DNA of 64,000 bases from Devosia lacusdianchii. Its GTDB lineage: Bacteria > Pseudomonadota > Alphaproteobacteria > Rhizobiales > Devosiaceae. Of the stretch, positions 18,582 through 26,539 are shown piece after piece. The notes under the pieces are model-generated. The model worked only from the letters and a program-made list of their open reading frames with translations. It was not told the DNA's origin and searched no databases. The position numbers and the translations under genes are program-made. Positions within the stretch are counted from its first letter, which is position 1. Every line of letters starts with the position of its first letter. The stretch spans positions 2,976,001 to 3,040,000 of the forward strand of contig NZ_CP092483.1 of assembly GCF_022429625.1 (NCBI RefSeq), read 5' to 3'.

Positions 18582-18637
18582 TTGACACATTCCCCAACTC
18601 CATTTAGTTAAGCGACATCTTAACTAAATGGAGTTGG
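18582..18637 (+). promoter_or_regulatory. Promoter with perfect 19-bp inverted repeat at hydrolase start
   Basis: TTGACA at 18582-18587 is a consensus -35. Downstream, an arm at 18594-18612 and its exact reverse complement CTTAACTAAATGGAGTTGG at 18619-18637 form a 19-bp perfect palindrome with a 6-bp spacer. It would cover the -10 region and the ribosome-binding site, and reaches to 2 nt before ATG 18640. It is most likely an operator for a dimeric repressor not encoded nearby. Confidence 0.65.
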
Positions 18638-18639
18638 AG

Positions 18640-19440
18640 ATGAGCACGACCCGGTCGCACGACGGCACACCCATCGGCTATACCGCCATCGGCAGCGGCC
18701 CGGCCATTGTGATGGTCATGGGCGCTACCCAGTTTCGAGGCATTGATCCCAGCGCCGTTGCACTCGGCCGCATTTTGTCGGATCGTTTCACCTTCGTGAT
18801 ATACGATCGTCGCGGCCGGGGCGAAAGCGGCGACACCCAGCCTTATGCGGTAGCGCGGGAGATCGAAGATATCGCGGCAGTGATCGAAGCCGTTGGCGGC
18901 GAAGCCAGCCTTTATGGGTCATCCTCTGGCTCCGTTCTTGCCATCGAGGCGGCGGCTGCCGGCCTTCCGATCACAAACCTGGTGCTCTACGAACCGCCAT
19001 TCCGCGTCGACCCCGACGATCCGCTGCGAACGCCGGCAGACTACCTGACCACGCTTGAAGGCCATATTGCGCGTGGCGATCGGGGAGCAGCCGCTACGCA
19101 CTTCATGCACTATGTGGGCATGCCCGCTGACCATATCGAAGGCATGAAGCAGTCCGAGTTCTGGCCGGTGCTGGAAGCCATTGCGCCAACCCTGGCCTAT
19201 GACGCTCGGGTCATGACCGATGCATACCGCGATGGACAATTTCCGGCCCGTTGGCAACGAGTGACACAGCCCACACTGGTGGTGACGGGAGACCAGACCT
19301 TCCCGTTCATCCCGGCATCGGTGGCTGCGGTCACTGCGAGCCTGCCCAGGGCGCGCTCCATCACCCTCGCCGGGCAAGGACATGGGCCCAGCCCCGACGC
19401 CATCGCGCCGGTACTGGCCGAGTTTATGGGCAGCGATTAG
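18640..19440 (+). CDS. Alpha/beta hydrolase
   Basis: A 266-residue hydrolase. The oxyanion strand reads IVMVMGATQF, the nucleophile elbow is YGSSSGSVLA (Ser in G-S-S-S-G), and the C-terminal catalytic histidine is in LAGQGHGPSP; the acid is probably in VVTGDQTF. DRRGRGESGD is the usual loop after strand 4. ATG 18640 has GGAG just upstream; an in-frame ATG at 18628 lies inside the palindrome. The substrate is unknown. A secreted relative is encoded at 23064. Stop overlaps motB by 4 bp. Confidence 0.85.
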   Translation: MSTTRSHDGTPIGYTAIGSGPAIVMVMGATQFRGIDPSAVALGRILSDRFTFVIYDRRGRGESGDTQPYAVAREIEDIAAVIEAVGGEASLYGSSSGSVLAIEAAAAGLPITNLVLYEPPFRVDPDDPLRTPADYLTTLEGHIARGDRGAAATHFMHYVGMPADHIEGMKQSEFWPVLEAIAPTLAYDARVMTDAYRDGQFPARWQRVTQPTLVVTGDQTFPFIPASVAAVTASLPRARSITLAGQGHGPSPDAIAPVLAEFMGSD

Positions 19441-20342
19441 ATTCCGAGATCAACCGGCACCGGCGGCGCCTCGTTGAGCACGGTGATCTTGATGCGCTCA
19501 TTGGCCGCCTGGTACGGGTCGTTGGGGAAGAACGGATCGGCCGTCGAGCGCCCGACGACCGAGCTGATCCGGTCGTCGGCAAGGCCGAACTCGCCTAACA
19601 GCGCGCGCACCACATTGGCGCGGTCCGCCGACAATTCCCAGGAACCGTAACGCGGATTGGCATAGGTCCCGCCGGCGGCCGTGTGCCCGGAGATCGTGAT
19701 CTGGTTGGAGAGCTTCTGCAGGATCGGCCCCAGGGCGGCAATCGCCTGCCGGGCTTCCTCGGTCGGGTACTTCGATCCCTCCGGGAACATCGGCCGCCCC
19801 TCCTGATCGATGATCTGGATGTTGAGACCTTCCTCGGTCTGCTCGACGATCAGATTATCCGACATCTCGGTAATGTCGGGCAGTGCCTGCCACGCCTGCC
19901 TGATGCTGGCGGCGGCGCTGTGGAAGGCCTGGTCGTCCTCCGATTTGATTTCATCCTGCGAGGTCGCGACCACTGTCTCAGCGCCTTGCGCGCCGAGGCC
20001 CGTCTCGGGCGAGCCGAATTCGGTGCTGTTGGGCGACGTCGCCGCATCCTGGGTGGCGTCGAGCATCGACCCGGCCATCTTGGCGCCAGTGCTGTCCATG
20101 GCCGTCCCACCAAGCATGCCGCCGGAGCCACTGGTCGAGGGCGCCACGTTCGGCGGCGCGAAATAGTCAGCCAGCCCTTCCTTCTGCTCCGGCGTGGTCA
20201 TGCTGATCAGCCACAGCAGCAGGAAGAACGCCATCATGGCGGTCACGAAGTCGGCATAAGCAATCTTCCAGGCGCCGCCATGATGGGCATGCGCGGCCTT
20301 CTTGACCTTCTTGATGATGATCGGCCGGTCATACTGGGCCAT
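19437..20342 (-). CDS. motB: Flagellar motor stator protein MotB
   Basis: A 301-residue MotB. The single membrane helix near residues 26-48 contains AYADFVTAMMAFFLLLWL with the proton-carrying aspartate (AYADF), the signature of MotB. Residues 65-150 are a low-complexity linker, and the C-terminal OmpA-like domain (about 160-290) carries ITISGHTAAGGTYANPRYGSWELSADRA, which anchors the stator to peptidoglycan. It follows motA after a 20-nt gap; no other flagellar gene lies in the window. Confidence 0.95.
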   Translation of the reverse strand: MAQYDRPIIIKKVKKAAHAHHGGAWKIAYADFVTAMMAFFLLLWLISMTTPEQKEGLADYFAPPNVAPSTSGSGGMLGGTAMDSTGAKMAGSMLDATQDAATSPNSTEFGSPETGLGAQGAETVVATSQDEIKSEDDQAFHSAAASIRQAWQALPDITEMSDNLIVEQTEEGLNIQIIDQEGRPMFPEGSKYPTEEARQAIAALGPILQKLSNQITISGHTAAGGTYANPRYGSWELSADRANVVRALLGEFGLADDRISSVVGRSTADPFFPNDPYQAANERIKITVLNEAPPVPVDLGI

Positions 20343-20362
20343 GGCTCAGCGCTTTCTCAGAC

Positions 20363-21226
20363 TCAGGTTGAGGCTTGCAGGTTTGAGGTCGATTCATCGA
20401 TCTCGGCAAAGGTCGGACGGTCTTCCGACAGCAGCGCCTTGCGGGCGAACTCGACGGCCATAACAGGCACCTGGCCGGAAATATGGGCAAGCAGCCCGGC
20501 CTTCAGCGACAGGAAGTACTTCGACTCCGCCTCATAGCTGTTGCGCAGCGACTGGGCGAACGGGCCGAAGAACCCGTAAGCGACGAACACGCCGAAGAAC
20601 GTACCAACAAGCGCGCCGCCGATCATGTGACCCAGCACTTCAGGGGGCTCGGCGATCGAGCCCATGGTCTTGATCACGCCCAGCACGGCGGCCACGATGC
20701 CGAGCGCCGGGGTACCGTCAGCCAGCGACTGCATGGCGTTGACGAGCCGGTGTTGCTCCTGATGGTGGGTTTCCAGTTCCTCATCCATCAGCGCTTCGAT
20801 CTCGTGCACGTTATTGGCCCCGAGCGTGACCATGCGCAGGTAGTCGCAGACGAATTCCACGGCGTGGTGGTTGGCGGCGAATTTCGGAAAGCGGTTGAAC
20901 AGCGTCGATTCGTGCGGGTTTTCGATGTGCTGCTCAAGCGCCAGAATGCCCTTGGACTGCACTAGCTTATAGAGCGTGAACTGCATGCCGAGCAGTTCGA
21001 TATAAGCGGCCTTGTTGTACTTCGGCCCCTTGAACAACGTGCCGAACGTGCCCATCGTCCCCTTCAGCACCGCCCCGCTATTGCCGATGATGAATGCGCC
21101 GATCGCCGCACCCAGGATGATGACATACTCGAACGGCTGGAACAGCACTTCGAGGTGTCCCCCGAGCGCCATATAGCCCCCGAGCACACTGGCAAACACG
21201 ACAACGATACCGATAATGAGGCGCAT
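20363..21226 (-). CDS. motA: Flagellar motor stator protein MotA
   Basis: A 287-residue MotA with four membrane helices (about 3-20, 32-50, 165-190, 200-220). The cytoplasmic loop has the torque-related charged residues in QHIENPHESTLFNRFP and CDYLRMVTLGANNVHEIEALMDEEL; LADGTPALGIVAAVLGVI is the conserved proton-channel segment. ATG 21226 (MRLIIGIVVV) matches family starts; a GTG four codons upstream is possible. It forms the proton channel with MotB in the inner membrane. Confidence 0.95.
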   Translation of the reverse strand: MRLIIGIVVVFASVLGGYMALGGHLEVLFQPFEYVIILGAAIGAFIIGNSGAVLKGTMGTFGTLFKGPKYNKAAYIELLGMQFTLYKLVQSKGILALEQHIENPHESTLFNRFPKFAANHHAVEFVCDYLRMVTLGANNVHEIEALMDEELETHHQEQHRLVNAMQSLADGTPALGIVAAVLGVIKTMGSIAEPPEVLGHMIGGALVGTFFGVFVAYGFFGPFAQSLRNSYEAESKYFLSLKAGLLAHISGQVPVMAVEFARKALLSEDRPTFAEIDESTSNLQAST

Positions 21227-21414
21227 GGCACCAGACACTCACGTTTAAGGCCGTCGCGTCGCAGCAATGCGTTGCCACCAGCGCCGAACTGCCCCGCCCG
21301 ACTGACTTGGAGCGAACGAACCGCTCCTACCGTGCCACTATCGCGGAAGTAACCTTAACAGCCGGTGTATCCGAGCCGCGCTCCAGCGTCCGTGATCGAT
21401 GCAAATTCTGCGGC

Positions 21415-21921
21415 TTAACGCTTCAAAAGCATGGAAATTCCCGACGTCAGCAAGCGTGTGCCGAAGGCGAACGGAATTCCCTTATGCGTCAGTACGTCAC
21501 CGGGCAAATCGGCATCGCCAGTCCTGAACCGGGTGCAAATCCGCATCTCTATCGGTGGAGCATCTGCGCCGAGACGGTCGCGATACACCGTCACCCAATG
21601 CCTGATATCGTCGAAGCCGACATACATGGCCGAGTTGCAGCAACTCGCCACCAAACGGCTCGTCGCTGAATTGTCCTTGATTTTGTAGGGCCTCAGCAAG
21701 GCCTCGCCTTGCACGCAGCGGAACCGATCGCGGCGATAAAGTACGTAGGCCGTGCCGCCATAGGCATCCCGAACCGCCGGCGCATCGGGCAAAGCCTCGA
21801 TCTGCTTCGAGCCGGTCTGGCAGTCGTCGCAATAGCAGGCAACGCTGGCAATGGGCGTGCCCATCACCTCGATCTGCACCCGGCCGCAGGCGCATGCACC
21901 GACCCAACCCTTGCTAGCCAT
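21415..21921 (-). CDS. GFA/CENP-V-type zinc protein (DUF6151-like)
   Basis: A 168-residue protein with the cysteine pattern of the glutathione-dependent formaldehyde-activating (GFA)/CENP-V fold: CACG near residue 10, CYCDDCQ near 29, and CC in VASCCNSAMYVGF near 94. These bind zinc in the family. The first CxCG is followed by a beta strand as in Gfa. Most members have no proven activity, so a formaldehyde role is not assured. It is 9 nt downstream of the TetR gene stop and probably cotranscribed with it. Confidence 0.75.
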   Translation of the reverse strand: MASKGWVGACACGRVQIEVMGTPIASVACYCDDCQTGSKQIEALPDAPAVRDAYGGTAYVLYRRDRFRCVQGEALLRPYKIKDNSATSRLVASCCNSAMYVGFDDIRHWVTVYRDRLGADAPPIEMRICTRFRTGDADLPGDVLTHKGIPFAFGTRLLTSGISMLLKR

Positions 21922-21929
21922 TCCCGATC

Positions 21930-22583
21930 TCAGCTTTGTTGCGTTCCATAGGCCGCGAGGAACGCGCGCACCCCTTCAGTTGCCTGGCGCCGCAATTCCG
22001 CTTCGCTCGGAATAGCACTGTCACCCAGCAGCATTGCCCGGTTCAGCGCTTCGGACATCACCAGCCAGTTGAAGTGCGCCGCGGCCATCGCCGAGTCGTC
22101 GAACTTAAGCAGCCCCCGCTCCCGCAGGCTCTCGAAGGCAGTCGCCAGCGCCGCCATGGCGCGCATCGGCCCGCGCTCATAGAGCACCTTGGCCAGCTCG
22201 GGGAATCGCGCGACCTCGCCCACCACCAGCCGCCGTAATTGCATCAGCCGCGGCGTCAGCACCACCGTGAGCTGCTCGAAGGCATAGTCGAACAGATACT
22301 TGGACAACGCCGCGCTGTCCTCGGCCGTTGGCCGCATCGTATGAACGGCATCGCCCGCGGCGCCCGTCATGCTGGTGACGATCTCGATGAACAGCCCTTC
22401 CTTGCTCGCGAAGTGCTTGTAGACGGTCTGCTTGGACACCTCCGAGAGCGCCGCGATCTCGTCCATGTTTGTGCCCAGATACCCGCTGCGCAAAAACACT
22501 TCCGTCGCCGCATCCAGGATCGCCCGCCGCTTTTGCGCCGACCTGCCCTGCTCCATGCTGTCCGAAATACCTACCGAAACCAC
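21930..22583 (-). CDS. TetR/AcrR-family transcriptional regulator
   Basis: A regulator of about 217 residues. The N-terminal HTH is complete: RRAILDAATEVFLRSGYLGTNMDEIAALSEVSKQTVYKHFASKEGLF. The C-terminal ligand domain resembles the TetR_C_7/AefR type (LRRLVVGEVARFPELAKVLYERGP). A GTG at 22583 or an ATG at 22556 could start it. It is divergent from a VOC/hydrolase operon whose promoter carries two near-identical palindromes, the probable operators, so it likely represses that operon and itself. Confidence 0.87.
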   Translation of the reverse strand: MVSVGISDSMEQGRSAQKRRAILDAATEVFLRSGYLGTNMDEIAALSEVSKQTVYKHFASKEGLFIEIVTSMTGAAGDAVHTMRPTAEDSAALSKYLFDYAFEQLTVVLTPRLMQLRRLVVGEVARFPELAKVLYERGPMRAMAALATAFESLRERGLLKFDDSAMAAAHFNWLVMSEALNRAMLLGDSAIPSEAELRRQATEGVRAFLAAYGTQQS

Positions 22584-22610
22584 CTCGTCACCGCCACCTG
22601 TGAAAGCCTA

Positions 22611-22670
22611 TTGACACATCAGTACTGTACGGTCTAGTTTTTTGCAACCACCAGTACTAGACGGTCCAGT
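22611..22670 (+). promoter_or_regulatory. Promoter with two TetR-type operators
   Basis: TTGACA at 22611-22616 forms a -35; the first operator, ACTGTACGGTCTAGT (22624-22638), overlaps the expected -10. The second, ACTAGACGGTCCAGT (22656-22670), lies 32 bp further on. Both read as imperfect 15-bp palindromes ACTnnACGGTCnAGT, with 5 and 6 of 7 pairs matched. They sit between the TetR gene and the operon at 22702. Confidence 0.65.
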
Positions 22671-22701
22671 TCAGTTCATAAATCCAACAGGAGGTGCTTC
22701 G

Positions 22702-23067
22702 ATGCACATTCAATTTGCCGAACTTCCCGTGTTCGACCAGGATCGCGCCAAGCGCTTCTACGTCGGCAATCTTGGTTGCAGCGTCGCTTCGGATGCCCCC
22801 ATGGGCGCCGACGGCTGGCGCTGGATCGAACTGCAATTCGCCGGCGCCGAAACCCGGCTGCATTTCATCCACCGCAACGACGAGGCGCCATCCGACATCC
22901 CTACCCTGGTGCTGGTCGAGGCCGATGTTGCCGGTGCCGTTGCCGCACTGAAGGCCAAGGGCGTCGAGATTATCACCGAACCGCAGGAGGCACCTTGGGA
23001 GCCCGGTCGCACTGTCGCCGAATTTCGCGACAGCGAAGGCAACCGCATGGTGATCGGCAGCAAATGA
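22702..23067 (+). CDS. VOC-family (glyoxalase/dioxygenase-like) protein
   Basis: A 121-residue single VOC module with the two beta-alpha-beta-beta-beta repeats: IQFAELPVFDQDRAKRFYVGNLG and ADVAGAVAALKAKGVEIITEPQE, ending VAEFRDSEGNRMVIGS. Potential metal ligands are His and Glu at the strand positions. AGGAGG at 22688-22693 fixes ATG 22702. The family includes glyoxalases, dioxygenases and resistance proteins; the role here is open. Its stop overlaps the next start in ATGA, and it is preceded by TetR operators. Confidence 0.87.
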   Translation: MHIQFAELPVFDQDRAKRFYVGNLGCSVASDAPMGADGWRWIELQFAGAETRLHFIHRNDEAPSDIPTLVLVEADVAGAVAALKAKGVEIITEPQEAPWEPGRTVAEFRDSEGNRMVIGSK

Positions 23068-23996
23068 CCATGTCCAAAATCCCCACCCTGCTGGCCGCAC
23101 TCGCCGCCCTTCTCCTGGTCAGCCCGCTTCCCGGCCTCGCCCAAAACACTCAACCCACAGTCACAGGATCCACCATGACCCAATCCGCCATGCTCAAAGT
23201 CCCCGGCGCCGAAATCTATTATGAAACCATCGGTTCCGGCCCCACCCTGCTGATCATCCCGGGCGGCCCGCAGGATGCTGGCGTGTTCGCCGACCTGGCC
23301 CGGCAATTGGCCGATCGCTACACCGTTGTGACTTATGACCCGCGCGGCAATTCGCGCACCGTGGTCGATGGCCCGCTCGGCGAGTTGGACCTCGACACGC
23401 AGGCTGACGACGCCGCCGCGCTCATCGCCAAAATTGGCGGCCCGGCGCATGTCTTCGGCACCAGCGGCGGCGCACAGATCGGCTTCAATCTTGCCGCGCG
23501 TCATCCCGAGAGCGTCGCCACCCTGGTCGCGCACGAACCGCCGACTACCGTTCTGCTACCCGACCCGACCGCAGCGCAGGCCGCCGATCAGGCGCTCTAT
23601 GACACCTACAAAAATCATGGCGTCGAAGCGGCCATGGGCCAGTTCTTTTCCGAGAACGGGTTGGAAGACGCCGAGGCGCCGCCCGACTACGAAATGCCGC
23701 CTGAGGAAGCCGAAACCTTTGGTCGCGTCATGGGCAATTTCGAGTACTGGCTGGCGCACGGCATGCTGCCGCTCTCCAACTATGAGCCCGATGTGGCAAC
23801 GCTTCGCGCCGGCAAGCCGCGCATCGTGGTTGCGCTCGGCGAGCAATCAGCCGGACAGCCCATCTCGGAAATGACCAACGCCGCCGCCACCGCTTTGGGC
23901 AGCACGCCGGTGACCTTTCCCGGCGATCACATGGGCTTCGGCCCTCAGGCCGAGGCCTTTGCCAGGACGCTGGACGAAACCCTCTCCAAACCCTGA
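23064..23996 (+). CDS. Secreted alpha/beta hydrolase
   Basis: A 310-residue hydrolase with a cleavable signal peptide (residues 1-27, hydrophobic LLAALAALLLVSPLPGLAQ). The mature part shows YDPRGNSRT, nucleophile elbow FGTSGGAQIGF, and a C-terminal histidine in PGDHMGFGP. It is translationally coupled to the VOC gene (ATGA at 23064-23067), under the same TetR operators. It shares fold and layout with the cytosolic hydrolase at 18640. ATG 23070 is an alternative start two codons later. The pair suggests periplasmic hydrolysis of a compound the TetR protein senses. Confidence 0.84.
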   Translation: MTMSKIPTLLAALAALLLVSPLPGLAQNTQPTVTGSTMTQSAMLKVPGAEIYYETIGSGPTLLIIPGGPQDAGVFADLARQLADRYTVVTYDPRGNSRTVVDGPLGELDLDTQADDAAALIAKIGGPAHVFGTSGGAQIGFNLAARHPESVATLVAHEPPTTVLLPDPTAAQAADQALYDTYKNHGVEAAMGQFFSENGLEDAEAPPDYEMPPEEAETFGRVMGNFEYWLAHGMLPLSNYEPDVATLRAGKPRIVVALGEQSAGQPISEMTNAAATALGSTPVTFPGDHMGFGPQAEAFARTLDETLSKP

Positions 23997-24035
23997 TCCC
24001 GGCGTGGCCGCGCTTTCGAGCGCGGCCACAGCATG

Positions 24036-24668
24036 TCAACGATCGGCCGGTCTTCGGGCGACGATGAAGACTGCCTGATCCCTGGCTGGCTGCCATTGAT
24101 GCTCGACGGCGAAACCTGCGGCGCGCAGACTGGCCACCAGTTCTGCTGTCGTCATCACATCGAGCTGCGGCAGCAGGCCCAATCTTTGGCCGAGCGGCGC
24201 GAAGAGCTTGAAGACCTTCATGGTGTCGCCCACGCAGGCCGTGCTCGACACGAAGACCCCGCCCGGCTTCAGCAGGCGATAGACCTTGGCGATCACGTCG
24301 GCCTTGTTCTCCAGCAGATGCAATATGCTCATGCCCAGCACAACATCGAAGCTACCGGCGGGGGCCTCATAGCCCGCAATTTCGGCATTGCTGAACGTAA
24401 CGTTGTCGATGCCCCTTTCGTTGGCAGCCGCCCGTGCGAACGCCAGCATGTTCTCCGAGAAATCGATGGCCTCGATGTGCTTCACATAGGGCGCATGGGC
24501 GAGGGCGGTGCCGCCAGTGCCGCAGCCAAACTCGAACACGCTCATCTCGGGCCGCAGGTAGCGCCGCGTGGTATCCAGCTTGATCTGGTAGACCTCTTCG
24601 TCGGCGATGGGCCGCCGCGCATAGGTGTCGGCCATCTTGTCCCAAAACCGGCTCGCCTGGGCCATCAT
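24036..24668 (-). CDS. Class I SAM-dependent methyltransferase
   Basis: A 210-residue methyltransferase. Motif I is VFEFGCGTGGTALAHA near residues 44-59, motif II region IEAIDFSENMLAFARA, motif post-II FDVVLGMSILHLLENKADV, and LKPGGVFVSSTACVGD. The layout is that of the methyltransferase-11/25 group acting on small molecules or lipids. Start at 24668 or the next ATG 3 nt later. Monocistronic; it converges on the hydrolase operon. Substrate unknown. Confidence 0.86.
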   Translation of the reverse strand: MMAQASRFWDKMADTYARRPIADEEVYQIKLDTTRRYLRPEMSVFEFGCGTGGTALAHAPYVKHIEAIDFSENMLAFARAAANERGIDNVTFSNAEIAGYEAPAGSFDVVLGMSILHLLENKADVIAKVYRLLKPGGVFVSSTACVGDTMKVFKLFAPLGQRLGLLPQLDVMTTAELVASLRAAGFAVEHQWQPARDQAVFIVARRPADR

Positions 24669-24768
24669 CCCACCTGTTGCGCAAGAAAATGCGGAAACGC
24701 GTCAGAGATATATAGCTGGCTGGCGCGGAAAAAAGCCTCCGCCGTGACCCGGATCATCATGCCTCCGC

Positions 24769-25422
24769 TCAAGGGCTTGGCGTCGCGTTCGCAAAAACGG
24801 CAAACTGAGCGTCAAACGCCCGCTGGAATGCAGGTCGCGCCTTGCCGCGCTCGACATAGGCAACAAGGTTGGGAAACTCGGCCACAAGCGGCGTTGCCGC
24901 CGGCCGCCGCAGCAACCCCACCATCATGATATCCGCGATGCTGAAATCACCATCGAGCCATTCGGCATCGCCGAGACGATTGGACAATTCACCCAGCCGC
25001 TTGCGCACGCGCTCATCGAGCATAGGCATGCGCTCCGCCTGCCACGGCTTGTCGCGCTCGACAAGCAAAGCCCCTTCCCGCTCGATGATCGATGCCTTGA
25101 CTGTGTCGCTCGCCGCGAACATCCACATGATGGCCCGCGCCGTCGCATCGGGATCATCCGGCAGCAGGCCGGCATGCTGGCCCGCGATGTGGATCAGGAT
25201 TGCCCCCGACTCGAACAGGGCCAGGTCGCCCTCTTCATAGGTCGGAATCTGTCCGAACGGGTGTACCGCCAGATGGGCCGGCTCCTTCATCGCCTTGAAC
25301 GAAACCAGGCGCACCTCATAAGGCTGCCCCACCTCTTCCAGAGCCCAGCGGACCTGCATATCCCGCGCGAAGCCCTTGCCGCGATCCGGAGACGTTTCGA
25401 AGGCGGTGATGGTGGGTGTCAT
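24769..25422 (-). CDS. Glutathione S-transferase family protein
   Basis: A 217-residue GST. The N-terminal thioredoxin-like domain has HPFGQIPTYEEGDLALFESGAILIHIA, with the cis-proline and the E-S pair that binds glutathione; the helical C-terminal domain has WLDGDFSIADIMMVGLLR, the N-capping-box region. The first strand begins ITAFETSPDRGKG, so the catalytic residue is likely a Ser in place of Tyr. GGAG 8 nt upstream supports ATG 25422. Probably detoxification; substrate unknown. Confidence 0.88.
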   Translation of the reverse strand: MTPTITAFETSPDRGKGFARDMQVRWALEEVGQPYEVRLVSFKAMKEPAHLAVHPFGQIPTYEEGDLALFESGAILIHIAGQHAGLLPDDPDATARAIMWMFAASDTVKASIIEREGALLVERDKPWQAERMPMLDERVRKRLGELSNRLGDAEWLDGDFSIADIMMVGLLRRPAATPLVAEFPNLVAYVERGKARPAFQRAFDAQFAVFANATPSP

Positions 25423-25605
25423 GGCTAGCTCCAATAAATGCGTGGCGGCCTCTGCGTCCTTGCGCGGCCATCAAGATGACGAACGACTGCCGGCCTCCTC
25501 GACAGCCTATCCCCTTTTTCCCTGAGATTAGCGCCCGCGTCTCCGGACCCTCCCAGTTGCCGCGCCGCCGCTCGCCGACTACTTTTCCCAGATTCGGGAG
25601 CATCC

Positions 25606-26100
25606 ATGTCCAAAGCCTTGCCCATCGCCCTCGCCCTCCTGCTCGCCGCGCCGGCTCTGGCCGACGAGTGGCGCTATGAGAATGCCAGCGTACCCATCGC
25701 CTATTTCGACACTGGCGCCGCCCAACTGCAATTCGCCTGCCGCGGCGGCGACCTCGCCATGGGCTTCTGGGTCCGAAAGCCCGAAGCCCACGTTGCCCAG
25801 GCCGGCTCCATCAGCGTCGCCATCACCCCCGATGCCGCCGAAACCAGCACCGTCTCGACAACATCGGGCACCAGCTTCGCCCAGGAAATCCCCCTCATCC
25901 ACAGCGACGGCAGCTCGGTGATCGTCCGCGGCCCCGTGGCGCGGCGATGGGCGCGGATTGCGCAGGCAGCACGGGACACGATCCGGGTGGCCTATGTCCG
26001 GCAGACGGCATCGGGCGCGCTGGACGTGTTTGATGCGAATGTGTTCGGGGCAAAGGGGTCCAAGTCCGCGATCGGGAAGGTGTTGGAGCGGTGTGGGTAA
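25606..26100 (+). CDS. Secreted protein of unknown function
   Basis: A 164-residue protein with a clear signal peptide (MSKALPIALALLLAAPALA, cut near residue 19). The mature part is predicted mostly beta strand, with two cysteines (FACRGG and the C-terminal LERCG) that could form a disulfide. I recognise no family. The start follows a CGGGAG sequence 7 nt upstream. It is the last gene before the repeat-rich accessory segment. Confidence 0.7.
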   Translation: MSKALPIALALLLAAPALADEWRYENASVPIAYFDTGAAQLQFACRGGDLAMGFWVRKPEAHVAQAGSISVAITPDAAETSTVSTTSGTSFAQEIPLIHSDGSSVIVRGPVARRWARIAQAARDTIRVAYVRQTASGALDVFDANVFGAKGSKSAIGKVLERCG

Positions 26101-26539
26101 CCAGGCAGATGTGAACGCCGCCCCGCCTTGCGGCGTCACGGGGCCGGCGCGCAAGGAGCGCCCTGCCGAGCGCGAGAGCGCCGGCGGGGGAGCGCAAGAG
26201 CGCCCTTCGGGATCACGGTGTGAAGCGGCTTTCGCCCCGACGGCTTGCGCCGCCTGATTGGTTATTGAAGGGCGAAAGCCGCTTCACACGAATGGGGTTT
26301 TGGGCAGGTTCGGACCAGGTACGCTGTATCGCAAGCGCAGCTGCCGGGTTCCCCCTGCCTGGACCAGGCGACCCCGATCCACCCATCTCCCCGCCCAATG
26401 CCTCGTCAGCACCGCGTGAGCGGCGGGAATGGGTGGAGTATGGCGGAGCCGATTGGGGGCGGGGATAAGTTTTCTGCCGAGGGTGGAAGCGAGCCGCGTT
26501 ACCCGAACCACCCACGGTGCCCACCATACACCACCGGCC
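26101..26539. other. Non-coding segment with GC-rich tandem repeats
   Basis: No convincing gene. Three imperfect tandem copies of a GAGCGCnAGAGCGCC motif begin at about 26147, 26168 and 26190 (period about 21-22 nt). A perfect 20-bp inverted repeat follows (separate entry). The rest, 26290-26539, holds nothing I can name. Confidence 0.6.
26218..26289. repeat. Perfect 20-bp inverted repeat with 32-nt loop
   Basis: GTGTGAAGCGGCTTTCGCCC at 26218-26237 is the exact reverse complement of 26270-26289. The 32-nt loop contains a weak GC-rich hairpin (GGCTTGCGCC). No T-run follows on either strand, so a classical terminator is unlikely. A palindromic mobile remnant or structured transcript end is possible. 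Confidence 0.8.

Noticed and set aside
18628..18639. ATG 18628 as the start of the alpha/beta hydrolase
   Set aside because: It lies inside the palindrome and has no ribosome site; ATG 18640 has GGAG just upstream and matches the expected N-terminus better.
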